Shown: positions 12,633 to 25,019 of the stretch, in pieces
Layout: the number at the start of each line of letters is the position of its first letter
Numbering within the stretch: position 1 is the stretch's first letter
Assembly (NCBI RefSeq): GCF_002999335.1
Contig: NW_020312154.1
Coordinates: forward strand, 1-62,790
Source: Cyclospora cayetanensis
Taxonomy: Eukaryota; Apicomplexa; Conoidasida; Eucoccidiorida; Eimeriidae
DNA: 62,790 bases
Reading direction: 5' to 3'
Notes under the pieces: generated by a model
Databases searched by the model: none
What the model saw: only the letters and a program-made list of their open reading frames with translations
Told to the model about the DNA's origin: nothing
Made by a program: the position numbers and the translations under genes

Positions 12633-15600
12633 ATGGCCGTAGCAGGACCTTCCGAAGAGGGTAGAGGGGTAAATTCGCCTTCCGCGCCTGCCTCGGAGGG
12701 CGCAATGCGAGGGGAAAAAGAAGGTTCTGGAGAAGATGCCCAGGCAGCAGCGGAAGCTGCCGAAGCGGCAGCCGCTTTAGACCTCAGTGAGCTAGTTGGG
12801 GGCGATGCGGATATTGCATATGAGCAAGAACTGCGGCGCGATCCATACCAACTAAAGGTTTGGCTTGCCTATCTAAAGAGCAGAGCGGAGGCGAAGCCGG
12901 CAATTCGGTACGATGGAGTGGCATTTGTACAGGGGAAGCAGCCTTTACTCCTACCCGTCTGTCTGTCTGTCTTGAAACGCATGTGCTGAGCGAGCTGCTT
13001 CTGTGTGCCTCGCCTCGCGCGAACGGTTGCCGGATGTCAGCAAGCGCTATATCTGCCTTCCTTTCTGTCGATGCGCCGTGTTTCCAAGTGTATGGACTGT
13101 TGGCGTACTTGTATCAACCCGCCTCCCCACGTGAACTTTTTCTCAGCCTTTGTGCGATAGATCTCCCGCCAGCTTCTGCACCGCGTTTGTTGCCTGCATG
13201 TGCTTGACCATCTACTGGAGCCCATGCCCGTGCGCCTTCCTGCAGGTTCGTGATCTACGAGAGAGCAGTCCGATCTCTGCCGGGGAGCTATAAGCTGTGG
13301 AGGCGATATCTCTTGGAACGTGTGGCTCTCTGCAAGAGCATAGCGCAGCCTCCCTCGGGGCCCTCAGCAGCTCCTCTGTATGCAGCTACCAATGCGGCGT
13401 TTGAGAGGTGTCTAGTCCACCTTTCCAGGATGCCAGAGATTTGGCGTATGTATTTAAGCTTTCTGCAGGAGCAGCAGCAGCTCACGCGCTGTCGCCGGGC
13501 ATTCGATGCCGCGCTGAGGGCGCTTGCAGTGACGCAACACGAACTCTTGTGGTCAGATATGATGGATTACGTCAAGGCAAGCGGCGTCTCCGACCTCTCC
13601 CCCTTGCCCCCCTTCTTTCTTTCCTTCTGCTCTTGAAATCTCGCGTGTTTGCCGCCGCTGCCGCTGCGGTGTATACGAGTGGAGCTCTGCGAAATGCAGC
13701 AGCACCTCTGGCTTGTGTTGCTGCCATCGCATTCTGGGTAGCAAAAAGCCATTTCTCTCCCCAAACTACTGCGCATACAGCTGTTTAGCAGCAGTCCTTC
13801 AAATCCATGTGCGTTCAGAAATGCGGCGTCTCCGAAACGGCCGTGTGTATGTACCGGCGCTGGATAATGCTGGAGCCAGAAAGGGGTGACGAGTTCGCGC
13901 TGTACTTGAGCAGCATTGGCCGTTATGATGAATCCGCGAGTCAGCTTGCGGCTATGGCGAGCGACCCCACCATTACTCCCGCCTCGGGGAGGACGCGTCA
14001 CGAGCTTTGGCTCGAACTGTGTAAGCTTGTAGCCGCGCATTCCGACTCGATTCATTCTATGAGGGTCGAAGACATCTTGAGGAGCGGCATCGCACGCTTT
14101 TCAGACGCAGTGGCCTCTCTGTGGTGCTCCTTGGCATCTCACTATGTTCGCATGGGACTGATGGCGAAGGCGAGGGATATCTACGAAGAAGCTGTCTCTT
14201 CAGTTTCCACCATAAGAGACCTCGCCCTCGTGTATGAGGCGTACGCTGCCTTTGAGGAGGCTGTAGTTGCCAAGCTGCTGCAGGGGCAGCAGCAGGAGCA
14301 GCACGCGGATCCTGCAGCTGCTGCAGCTGCGGCAAAGGAAATCGATTTTGCCATAGCTCGCCTGGAACGGCTTACCGAGAGGCGACCCCTCCTCATCTCG
14401 TCTTGCAAGCTTCGTCAGAACCCCCACAACGTGCATGAGTGGTTGGCGAGAGCCGAGTTGATGCAAGACGATCCGAAGAAGGTAGGCTAATTGACAGCGG
14501 TATAGCACCGGAGATGTGCTGCTGCAGCTGCGTTGTTGTCGTTGCCGCTGCTGCTGCCGCTTATTTTGTGCGAGAGCTCGTCCTGACACAGATGCTGCAC
14601 TGCTGCTGCAGCTACGCGCGCGCGTAGCTGCGGCTTCGTCATACCGTAGAGACGGCGGCTGCCCCCTGTCCCCCCTTTCCTCCCTCCCTGGACGGTAACT
14701 ACACAAAAGTGTATGTAATATGCATGTATGTGTGTATGTATGTGTATGTATATGTGTATATGTATGTATATGTATGTATATGTACATTTATATGTATATG
14801 TATATGTGTATATATATGTATATGTATGTATATGTGTATGTATATGTATATGTGTATATGTATGTATATGTATATGTGTATGCATATATATGTGTATATA
14901 TATGTGTATGTATGTGTATATGTATGTCTATGTTTTGAATGCATGCATATACGGGACATGATGACCGTGGTGCTCTTGGTGGTGTCACTGCTGCGGCTGC
15001 TGCAGGTTGTCGAGACGTTTACGGAGGCTGTTGCAACTGTGAAGGCGGATCAGGCAGTTGGTCGTGTGGGAGTTTTATGGATCGCGTTTGCACGTTTTTA
15101 CGAGGCACACGGAGACCTCGAGAACGCAGCCAAAGTTTTTGAACGGGCTGTCCAGGCTTCTTTCCGAACCATTGACGATTTGGCGTCAGTGTGGTGCGAG
15201 GCTGTCGAAATGCATCTGCGGCATGGCCTCTTCAAAGAAGCCCTTCGGCTCGTTCGGTCGGCTGTGAGAAGCTCTCGGAAGAGCCAAGAGGCGAAGGAAG
15301 CGCAAAGCCGTCTTTTTAGATCCGTCAAGCTTTGGGCTCTCACGGCTGACGTTGTACGCCCTCTCTGCATGCGTTGTTGTGATCGAAGGCGTGCTGCTGC
15401 GAGCTGGAACCTGCATGCGCAGCCGGGGGAGATGGGGGGGAGGGGAGAAGCACCGTGCAGTCACAACACGCTGCCAAATAACGCCTTTATGCCCAGAATC
15501 GCGCTATGGGGTTATCCTCATAAGGCGGCAAAGCATCGCAGTCACTGCGTAAATTCCACATCATGCGCTGTGGGCTATTCGCTTGCAGCCACGAGCACCG

Positions 15601-18600
15601 GGCACTGCTTGATGTGGCAGCATGTGTGCGCTGTATGCAGGAAGAAATGTTTGGATCCATGGAGACGGTCCGGGCATGCTACGACAAAATGTTTCAGCTA
15701 AAGGTCATCACGCCTCAGCTGGTTATCAATTTTGCACACTACCTCGAGGTATTTGCGCGCGCCTTCTCTCCCGTGTGCATGCAAGTCGTATACGTGCAAC
15801 TTGAATCTGCATCGGTAGAGCTTTAAGGGGTGGTATGAAGAACTTGGCGGACTTCCCCCTGACTAAGAGTCCGGCTCTGCGTGTTTTTGCCCATAGGAAC
15901 GGGGATACTATGAGGAATCTTTCCGTGTCTATGAAAGAGGCATTGCTGCTTTCCACTGGCCTCATGTCAATGCCATTTGGCTCATGTACTTGACCAAGTT
16001 CGTTTCTCGCTACCGCAGTACAAAACTCGAACGCGCTAGAGAATTGTTTCAGCAAGCGACAGCAGACGTGCCTCCCAAATACGCAAAAAATCTGTTTCTG
16101 CTGTACGCAAAGCTCGAGGAGACTTACGGTCTTGCAAAGCACGCGCTTGCCATCTACAGTGCAGCCACAAAGGCCGTGCTGCCTGAAGACAAGCTCGACA
16201 TGTTCTGTGTCTACATTGCGAGGGTGAGGACTCTATTTCTGCGTACATGCGTATAACCGTAAGGGATGACAGGCAGTCGTCCGTCAACCTGGATGCCCGT
16301 AGAGCGTTGCTTGCGTGTTTTTCTCTTGCGGTCAAAAATATCGCTATTTTCTCCTACCGACATGCTTGAGTGTGAAAACGGTTTTTATTCATGTGAGATC
16401 ATAGGGATCCATGCATATACATGCAGGGTAATGTCTGTAGATATTTAAATGCATGAATACATGCATGCACCTGCACTACAACCTGTGCGAGCGAATGTAG
16501 GAGGGCTTCTGTTTCATTGGTGGATGCTAATACATGGGTTTTAATATGTATGAGGGTATATTTTGTGCAATATGCACCCACGAAAGCACGGACTTTGTCT
16601 TCTGCAGACGAGCGAGCTGTTCGGGGTTGCCCGAACGCGGAAGATCTTCGAGGAGGCCATCGAGACGCTTCCCTCTAAGGATGTACGCGCTGAGTTGCAC
16701 TTCTTGAAGGGCCACTTAGATGACTGCTTATTCGGATATTATGCAGCCTTATCGGTCATTAGAGTCCCTAGTTTGTGCTGAGAATAGTGCGCGTACACGT
16801 TGTTAGGTCTGGCAGGAGATGTGCTTTTAAAAACCCAGCCGTTTAGAGCGTTTGGCGGTGTGGACATGGCTGGCTGGTTATCTGTGTCTGTAGCCTGGAG
16901 ATTGGATCTGCTGTGTGCTTGCATGCTCCTGCTTCCATCTACGTCGAATTGCTGCCCTGCCTATTGCCAACGAATCCGTACTGTGTAGTAGATGCGCACA
17001 CAGTTGGCCACTCAGTGATAAACGGCTTCTGTCAACAGCACGTTTTCCGTGGACATGAGACTTCAGTCTACGCTGTTCGGTGGTTATGCGTGCCAATATG
17101 CATACTCGCACACTCTTCGGTGACCTGTGCTGTGCGTATTTTTCCGCATGGTGAGGGTGTCTACAAGCGCATGATCCATTCTTTCTCCCCTCTACTGTAT
17201 GGCTGTTGTCTTTGCATACGCTTCTCACAGGTGCGGAGAGTATGCATGCGTTACGCCACTGTCGAGAAATCTCTGGGCGAAATCGACAGGGCGCGTGCTA
17301 TCTACCAGCACGCGGCAAATCTGTGTGACCCTACTAAAGACCAAGAGTTCTGGGATGTGCGTTTCCGCGCCAGTCGCTTGACGCACCTGTGCCCGCTAGA
17401 GGGGTTCTGTCTTGTTTTCCAACTTTTTTTCCACCCCTTCCCTCCCTCCTCAGGCGTAAAAGCAGTGCTTGCCGCCTTTATCCCTTGCAGCTGCCTACAA
17501 CGCTCTGCGCTCGCAGTACAAATAGGTTGATTGCGGGGGAGGCAAGGCGGGGAAGGGGGGCCGTGCAGCTTTACGGGTATTCTGTGTGTGTATCGTTTGT
17601 CGCCTTCCCTAACTAGTTAAGACGAGTGTCTTCCGGTGTCTGCACTGCAGGAATGGCGTAACTTGGAGGTTGCCTACGGCAACGAAGATACCTTTAAGGA
17701 CATGCTGCGGATTAAGAGAAGGTACAGAACTCTCATTTGCTAGATCTCGTTTTGCTGCCGTGCGCGGGCTTCACAAGGGGCGGGAAACCGGGTGCACCGT
17801 TGCGGCAAATTTCATGAATGTATTTGCATGCACATGCAACTTCCTTCAAGGACGGCTTTTATTTTTGCTGTATATTGCTTGAGAAAATCGTTGAGGCTGT
17901 TTAGATGCCAGATTGGGGGTTGCTCTGCCCGTAAACTTGCTGCGGCGACCGCAGCAGCGCTGCGAGGACGGAGGCGCATTGACGGACGGTCCAAAAAAGT
18001 CCGTCTTGGGGGTTTTCGCTGAGTTTTCTTTTTCCTTGCAATGTGCCCGTTCGCCTGTACAGCGTGATTGCACAGTACAGCCAAGTGCACCACAACGTTG
18101 CCGAGCTTACCGCGTCGGAGGTGCCTAAGCCGTTACCCGCGGACCCCGTGAAGGAGGCAGCTGCGCAGCTTGCGAGAGAAGAAGCTGAGCGGCAGCAGGC
18201 TTTGCGGCAGGAGGAGTCGCTTCAGGAGCAGCTGCGTTTCCAGCAGAAGCAACAAGCAGAAATGCAAGAACTGCAACAGGCAGAAGCCGAGTTTCAGGAG
18301 TTGCAAAGGAGCAGGCGACAGGCTGCCACACTTGCGTCTCTGCAGAGTGACGCCCCGATGTTTGTTGCGTCCAAGGCCTTCGACGTGCGTCCAGAAGAGC
18401 ATGTGGAAATGCTTGACAGGGGATGGGGGGGGGGGGAAATCTGCGCAGATCAGAGGCGGTTTGCGGGGGAGCTGGGTGCGAGATCCGACTGCTTGTTTCT
18501 GTACGAGCAGGGGCCCCTCCTGCATGGGTGGGAGGGTCTTCTGGGGCAGACGAATCCCCAGGCAGGCAGTCGTATGGCGCAATTCCGCAGTCGGCCGTTG

Positions 18601-18887
18601 TGTGGGATTTGCTGCAGGGGGTGCGACTCGGATATGCCTTCAAGACAGGAGCCCAAGGACTTGGATATTATTTGGACGAGGCTCAAGTGGGTAGGGCATT
18701 TTTGGAGTCGCGCGAGAAGGCCTTCTTGCAAGGTGCGCGGCTACTAGGGAGGAGTCCTAGTAACACCGACAAGGCGCCTGTTAGAGCTCGACGGCAGCAG
18801 GAGGAGGTGGATATTGACCTAGACGACATGCCTGTGGAGGAGAAGGGCGTACCTGACACTGTGTTTGGCTCCTTGAAGCGCCAATGA
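12633..18887 (+). CDS. SYF1: Pre-mRNA-splicing factor SYF1 (XAB2), HAT-repeat protein
   Basis: Eleven exons join in phase to about 986 residues: 12633-12907, 13246-13576, 13819-14481, 15006-15350, 15641-15748, 15897-16223, 16608-16682, 17231-17356, 17651-17721, 18063-18384, 18570-18887. The protein follows human XAB2 along its length. Recognisable pieces are the HAT repeats (YERAVRSLPGSYKLWRRYL, NPHNVHEWLARAEL, VLWIAFARFYEAHG, YLTKFVSRYRSTKLERAREL, LGEIDRARAIYQHA), a Gln/Glu-rich coiled coil in exon 10, and the diagnostic C-terminal VPDTVFGSLK. SYF1 is a scaffold of the Prp19/NTC complex, needed for spliceosome activation, and in animals joins transcription-coupled repair. It is about 130 residues longer than human XAB2. 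Exon 2 may end at 13570 (GTCAAG donor) or 13576 (GC donor). The exon 10-11 junction is the least certain. Start: first ATG of the long frame. Confidence 0.95.
14705..14937. repeat. TATG/TGTA microsatellite in SYF1 intron 3
   Basis: About 230 bases of interrupted ATGT/ATAT repeats inside the intron between exons 3 and 4 of SYF1. It produces long artificial Tyr/Val/Cys frames on both strands. Confidence 0.9.
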
Positions 18888-21800
18888 AGCGCGGGCGTAC
18901 ACCATGAGTGCCCTCACGAGGAATGGGCTTCTTGGGCAAGTGCAGCAATACACTTTGCTGCTGTCTTCACGGGTGTGGCGCGAGCTGAAGTTGCCTAGGT
19001 GCGCAGGGCAGGCGCTCTGCGCGAATGTCTGTGGGTGGCGTAGATTGCTTTATAGTGCACGAACATGGGGGTTCCGGAGGCGTCTCTGTCGGTTAGTGCT
19101 CCTCGCGTGGCAGGGCCTGCAAAAATTGACGCATCCCACCATTGCAGATGTACATTTCACGCCAGTATACGAAAGCCTTCAAAGCCTTTGTTGCCACTAG
19201 CCGCTCCCTCTGGGTGTCTGAGCCGTTCACACGCCTGCTAGTTCGTCACGTAGTGCCGTTTAGCCACATGGTGGTATGCCCTTATTCGACAGATCGGGGC
19301 GCTTTTTAGCTTGCAGGGGACCAGGTATTGCGCTTCTAGTTACTCAGCACCCTCTCATGAGAGTAGACGGGCTGCGTAGAGGTGTGACAATAGCACACGC
19401 ACACAGAGAGTGGTGCCACTCAATCAAAATTCAGTAGCAGCCTGTACACCACAGCCGTTGCACATGAACTGCTGTGAACCTTGGCAACATGAGAGACGAA
19501 TCCAACCCTGCAGTGGTGCCAAGAAGTGTCTTTTTCTCTACACTCATGCCATACTGGTTCCCCTTCAGCTCTTCCCTGAATATCGCGCGGCGGTCTGCAC
19601 AGTCGTACAGGAAAGGGGTCATTTGCACTTCTTTGCTATGCATGCGACCATTCGTACAGGCGCATAAGTTTCTAGCTTTGCGCGGTGTGTTTCAAATCTC
19701 TGCCTATGGGAATGAGCATGTATACTAGGTCAAGCTTGTTGGTAAACATCCACTGCTGCGTTTACGAAATGAGTAAGCGGCTCCATCTGTCTAACATGTT
19801 GTGCTCACCCCACGCAAGCATGATAATCTTTACAATTCAGCATGACCCCACACTCTGGCAGCCAAATGTCATGTAGTCGGACTCAGGGAAAATAGGACCA
19901 TACAAGTCAAAAGTACGTGCAGTAGCAGGTTATTGTGGACAGATGAAATTGATCTACAAACAGCACTCCCTGCATAAATATGCAACGGGCGTATGCGCTA
20001 GCGCGGTGGGCACGAACGCGCTTTGTAGAGAGACCAGCAGTTCAATTTGTCAAGCCCGAGCTCCACAAAGCCCCTATGTCTTATGGAGTATTAGTGATGT
20101 CATACTTCGCAGAGTTCATCCTAAACTAATCCTGCACGCTGCGTCTTAGAAGTTCGCACTGAAAGGAGTGAGCCAAATTTGGGTAAGCCTTAGAACAGCG
20201 TGCACGAGTCCAGCCAGGCAGCTCAAGGTATCGGTTTTCCCCAACCGCTAGCCTCAGAAGGGATGCACTTGTTAGGCTCTTGCCACTTCTCGGGTAGAGG
20301 GAAAATTCGTTGTTTGCTCTCAACACAGATAGCGTTTCAGGGCGAAGGATTTCAGGAAACAGCACATACGGAGACGCCCCCAGGCCCGCTACACACACAG
20401 AAGGGTATACAGCAATAGCTGTGGTTGAGGGGACGTAGGTGACAACAGGAAGTGTTGCTGGGTGCCGGGGAAGGCTCTTCGCAGCATGCCGCGCTTCTTT
20501 GGTTATGCACAGTTCCATTCCCAATATACTTCATGTTTGGCGTTTGATTGTTTGGGGGTCGCTTAATGTAAAACTCTTTCTAAATGTGATGGAAGTTGGA
20601 GGGAATTCTTTACTACAGTTAGGTCTTTTACTGCAGATAATAGAATTGCTTTATTCTTGCCTCTTGTCGCAATGTCTTACTACGATATAGGGGGGCTCAT
20701 GTAGAGCTTTGCGATGCGTTTTAGCAGCAAGCTAAGTTACAGGAAATAGCTAAGGATTGATGCGTTATTGTAAATTGCGTATTATGCTCTGTTAATAAGA
20801 ATCAATAAGACTCGATTGCAGAGTTCATTTTTGCTCAAGTGTGAAGACATTAAGCTTCGCATATGTGAGGAGAATTCCACACGCTTTCTAGCATTGGCGC
20901 CATAATCTACTAGGCATTGCAAAAAGCGGTGCTTCGGAGGCTGGATATGTAGGGTTCTGCGAGTAGCGACTCTTCGCGAGACCCACAGGTTTGTACATGG
21001 TCAGGCTGCCAGTGAGTCTGAAAACCCCTAGTGCAGCATATGGTAAGATAACACGTAGAATATAGCGCTCTCCAGTTTAAAATTAAGCGGCAAGCAAGCA
21101 GCGAAATGGAAGCTGCAGGCCAAGGGAATAGGATGATGGAAGCGCGCATAATCGGCTACGGATTCCCTAATATCTGCCCCAGGACCCCTTGTGCCAGCTT
21201 TCATCGCATCGCTTGACTTGAGCTCAGCAGCAGATCATCAGCTTTAGCTACTGAAGTGCGAGTTCTCGCGGAGGGCTCGTGTCTTTCAAGGACCCCTTTT
21301 CGCTGGTACGGGAGTGTGTTGTCCATACAGATATGAGGCTACAGGTGGGGCTGAGCGGAGTCTCTAGGGGGCTTGTAGTCCTTGCGACCCCGGCACTATT
21401 TGCTGACATTTTTAGCACCCAGCATGCAAAGCTCCCAAAGAGTTTGCTTGTACCAATGTCTAGAATTCCATGCTGCCTACGGTGCAGGATGCTCATAGTC
21501 TTATTCCGTACAAACACGGAAAATTAAATATTTTATGATTGTGTAGGCACCCGACACCACAGTTGACTTAGCTGAGGGAAAACAATACTTCACAATGAAC
21601 TTATAGCTTTTTGCCTTATTTATCTTCCTGATAAAACGCAACGCAAAGTCATGCTAGGGCCCCCTCATTCAGTTATAAGAAGTTGTAATCAGAGGAAAGG
21701 GCAGGGCATCTCTAGAGATTGCAGCTAAAGCAATGACTGTAGTGAATAGTTTACTACTTGCCAGTTCCACAAGTTTCCTCGTTTGTTCCTCCTAGGAAGT

Positions 21801-23588
21801 GGCGGGAGGAAGGGAACGCTTTCGCTATCTTGCGAGCAGCTGATCTTTGACGGTGGCGTATGGATCATGATGGCGAGTTTGAAAAGAGGGGTGCTGCGGT
21901 CTACACTTCACTTCAACACTTCCAGCTACAATAAATGCATCCAACTAGCGGTATGTAAAGAATTGACCAATTGGTTAATCTGCTGGCACAGCTGTTTATG
22001 TAGAGTGGTGTTCGCTCAATACAACAAGACAACTGCTGTTTGCCAATGCAGTATATGCGATTTGCAACGTGGAGTGGATGTCAGGATTGCGCATACAGTG
22101 CAGCTACGCGCATCCTAGCCATCAATCTACGCTCATGTCACAGACTTTGAGGGGAGCTGGCATGAAAAGGCAGCTTAACAGCTTTCCATTTATTTTGGAA
22201 TAAGCCTGGAGGGAAGTAGCTCCTTAAGGAGACCTCAGATGGAGCCATACTCAACGACACAATTTTGCGCCTTCTTATATCGATTTCACAGTATTCTGCA
22301 GCGAATAGAATATGCTAACGAACAAACCCATGAGCGCTTTCTCTATTAATTCCTAGTTGAACACAGCTAGTGTAGCAGAAAATTTGAATAGGAACTTCGC
22401 CCGAACCAGGAGAACTTGGATGCAGATCGTTAGCCATGTCTCAAATTAGATACATTATCATCACCTCCGTAGAATAAAACACGATGGACTAATACTAAAA
22501 TCAGGGTCTTCTAGGAAAACTAGGTTACCAGTAGCATGGCTTGCTGCAGCTCTGCTGAGCGCGGGGAGCTGATGTCCTACACTGAAAGACGAATGGCAGA
22601 ACCCATGGACGGTCTTGGCGTCGAGAATGATTGGGAGCACTGTTAATACGTACAAACAAAACCTTTTAAATGCATAAACTTTACAGAAGGTGATACATGG
22701 AGGTTAACACAAATCTGAACTACTCAATGGAGAGTAGGCAAGTTCACCGCTGTGCCATACAGGGGCTGGAGTCGTCTCTAGAGGTACCCTTCCACTCACA
22801 GGTACCTGCCCCAAGCATTTTTGTCTAGAAAAGTGCAACTAGTGAGTGGAATGCCCGCCCAATTATATCAGTATTTATGTCGGCCCAGGAGCACGGCTCG
22901 AGGCCCAGAGGCTTGCACCAAGTATGCGAACATCGAGATGCAGTTACACCCTGTTTCTTGAGCAGAGAAACAGATCCGCCATTAAATCTACAGTTTATCC
23001 TTGCTACAGGCAAAATAAGCTGGCCAAATGCACAAATGGTTGTGACAATACTCAGTTTTTCTCTCGATATGTGCAGCTAGCGATGCCATCAGCTCCCCCT
23101 GCTCTGGTTGCCACGTCACGCGCTCGGCGCTACCTCACCGCTTCCTATTACCCCAGTTCATCGTTTATGCTGGTGCAGAATGAATCTTAGAAGGGTCTGT
23201 GCCTCCTTTTCTCCCAAACTTTCTATGTTCAGAGTTCAATTGCATCACTTCACGGTGTTCCCCCGTACTTAATGCGGACGTACAACGGTAGAACACTGCC
23301 ACAATCTCCGTTGTGGGCGTCGATCAGCTAGCTGCATTTTTCTGCGCTAGGGCCATACTTCACTCCGGTCTCTGAAGAAGAGCCCTTATCGGCTGCTAAA
23401 TCCAGAACCGGTTCTTGTGACTTCTATACGTTATACGCGTGAACGAAGTATTGCAGTCTACACAGTTCAGAGGAGATTTTCACTTTGACTTCACCCCATT
23501 CGCATCGAGACTTTTGTCTTTTTCCATAAACTGAAGGCTTGGGTGGCATATTTTCGCATATTTATGCACTGTGCAACGCCGTAATCTT
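18888..23588. other. Gene-poor region, nothing recognised
   Basis: 4.7 kb with only short frames (longest 132 codons, minus strand 20126-20524, no motif). No RNA gene or transposon signature seen. Confidence 0.5.
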
Positions 23589-25019
23589 ATGCCCAGCGCG
23601 ATGAGGAACTTCAAGGGACTAACGGTTCTGGCCACCATGGTCGCAGCCCTTTCAAACCAGAAAAGGACAGAAGCATGGGTGGTTCCGAACCGTCATGATG
23701 GAAACGGAGATCAATCATTCAATGCCCAATCCTTGGTTGAAACCCAATGGGGATCAACTTATACGCATGTAAACGGGGTGATGAGTACTGACGGTTCTAT
23801 GGTTTATATATTTGAAACTCTAGCGGGCGAGGAAAAGGCTTTTGAAGTTGAGCTTGGATCCCAAAACAAATGCGCTGCTTTGGGCACTGTTGTGGACATC
23901 GAGAAGTCGGTGGTGACTGACAAGTATTCCAACGTTTCCAGCGCAGATATGTGCCAGGAGCTGTGCACTCAGACAAGGACATGCGTCGCTGCAGCTTTCG
24001 ATCAGGAAAACTCAACATGCAGTATGCTGAGTCGCGTTCAAGGGCTCACGAAAGGCTTGTCGACACTGGTTGTGCCGTCTTGCAACTCAGACTGCTTTCA
24101 GACTGGCTGGAGGATTAAGGGGGAGGGGAACCTGCTGGGAACTACCCCGAATGCGCATATCTGCCAGGCAATGTGTGAGGGAACCCCGGATTGCGAAGCC
24201 TTCACATGGTGGAATTCAAATAATCAATGTTTCTCTTACACGCATTTTGATATTACGCATGGCGGGCGTGACGCCCTCAGCGGGCTCAGGGATAGCTGCT
24301 CGAGGACCATCAAAGCAGCTGATTATGCAGGATCTTGCACGCAAGTAGATCTTACCGGCAGAGGGTACAATTTTCAAGTTCAGAGCCACATTCCCACTCT
24401 AGATGCCTGCAAAATTTCCTGTCTTACTAACCGCAGATGCAATTATTTTACCTACAATCAGAATGATAAAAAGTGCTACCTCAAAGAAGAAAACGGAACA
24501 ATTGCTAGTGGGAAGCGCGGTGACTTGACTGGGCCGAAGTTATGTGACACGGGCTGCTTCCTAAAGGACATTGAATACCGAGTGGATAGAGTTGCCACAA
24601 CGAGTGCAGCCACCGTTGCTGATTGTCACTACGAATGCACAATGCATTCGAAGTGCGTCAGGTGGACCTATCAAACGAGTAATAAAGGATGCTATCTCTT
24701 TGGGGAGATGAAAACTGCTGTGGGTCAACGTGCGACAGGCTTTTGGAGTGGTTTCAAGGCTGGCTGTGGAACCGACCCGCTCTACCTCTTGGATGCTCCA
24801 AGTTGTTCACGAATGGCAGTCAAATACAACACAGTGCCGAATAAAATCGTTGTCGCAAGCAGTCCCTCTGCATGCCAACTTGTATGCCGTAACGATAGAA
24901 ATTGTAGTACGTTTGTATTCAATACGGCGGTGGCGAAGGGTTGCCAGATATACTACGCGACCGTTGATTCCCAAAAAAGGAGCCACCCATTTTTCTTAGC
25001 AGGACCACCAAAATGTTAA
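23589..25019 (+). CDS. Secreted protein with five PAN/Apple domains (microneme type)
   Basis: Single-exon frame of 476 codons from ATG 23589 to TAA 25017-25019; a second ATG 12 bases later is also possible. The N-terminus is signal-peptide like (FKGLTVLATMVAAL). Five consecutive cysteine-rich modules follow, each roughly 65-75 residues with the PAN spacing Cys...Cys-x3-Cys...Cys...Cys. Their cores are MCQELCTQTRTC, ICQAMCEGTPDC, ACKISCLTNRRC, DCHYECTMHSKC and ACQLVCRNDRNC. The protein ends on a cysteine with no transmembrane segment or GPI signal. PAN/Apple proteins of coccidian micronemes bind host glycans or partner adhesins during invasion, so a secreted adhesin role is inferred. It is intronless in an intron-rich neighbourhood and flanked by gene-poor DNA on both sides. 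Confidence 0.88.
   Translation: MPSAMRNFKGLTVLATMVAALSNQKRTEAWVVPNRHDGNGDQSFNAQSLVETQWGSTYTHVNGVMSTDGSMVYIFETLAGEEKAFEVELGSQNKCAALGTVVDIEKSVVTDKYSNVSSADMCQELCTQTRTCVAAAFDQENSTCSMLSRVQGLTKGLSTLVVPSCNSDCFQTGWRIKGEGNLLGTTPNAHICQAMCEGTPDCEAFTWWNSNNQCFSYTHFDITHGGRDALSGLRDSCSRTIKAADYAGSCTQVDLTGRGYNFQVQSHIPTLDACKISCLTNRRCNYFTYNQNDKKCYLKEENGTIASGKRGDLTGPKLCDTGCFLKDIEYRVDRVATTSAATVADCHYECTMHSKCVRWTYQTSNKGCYLFGEMKTAVGQRATGFWSGFKAGCGTDPLYLLDAPSCSRMAVKYNTVPNKIVVASSPSACQLVCRNDRNCSTFVFNTAVAKGCQIYYATVDSQKRSHPFFLAGPPKC

Noticed and set aside
14709..15000. Long Tyr/Val/Cys/Met and Thr/His frames on both strands
   Set aside because: They are translations of the TATG microsatellite within a SYF1 intron; only 15006 onward is coding.
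18421..18440. G homopolymer as a frameshift in SYF1
   Set aside because: The run falls within an intron when the GTGCGT donor at 18385 and the AG at 18569 are used, and both exons are then in phase.
20126..20524. 132-codon minus-strand frame
   Set aside because: No motif, no splice partner, and a length expected by chance in several kilobases of about 50 % GC DNA.
23571..23588. Upstream extension of the PAN protein start
   Set aside because: The upstream codon is GTG; the first ATG is at 23589 and gives a good signal peptide.
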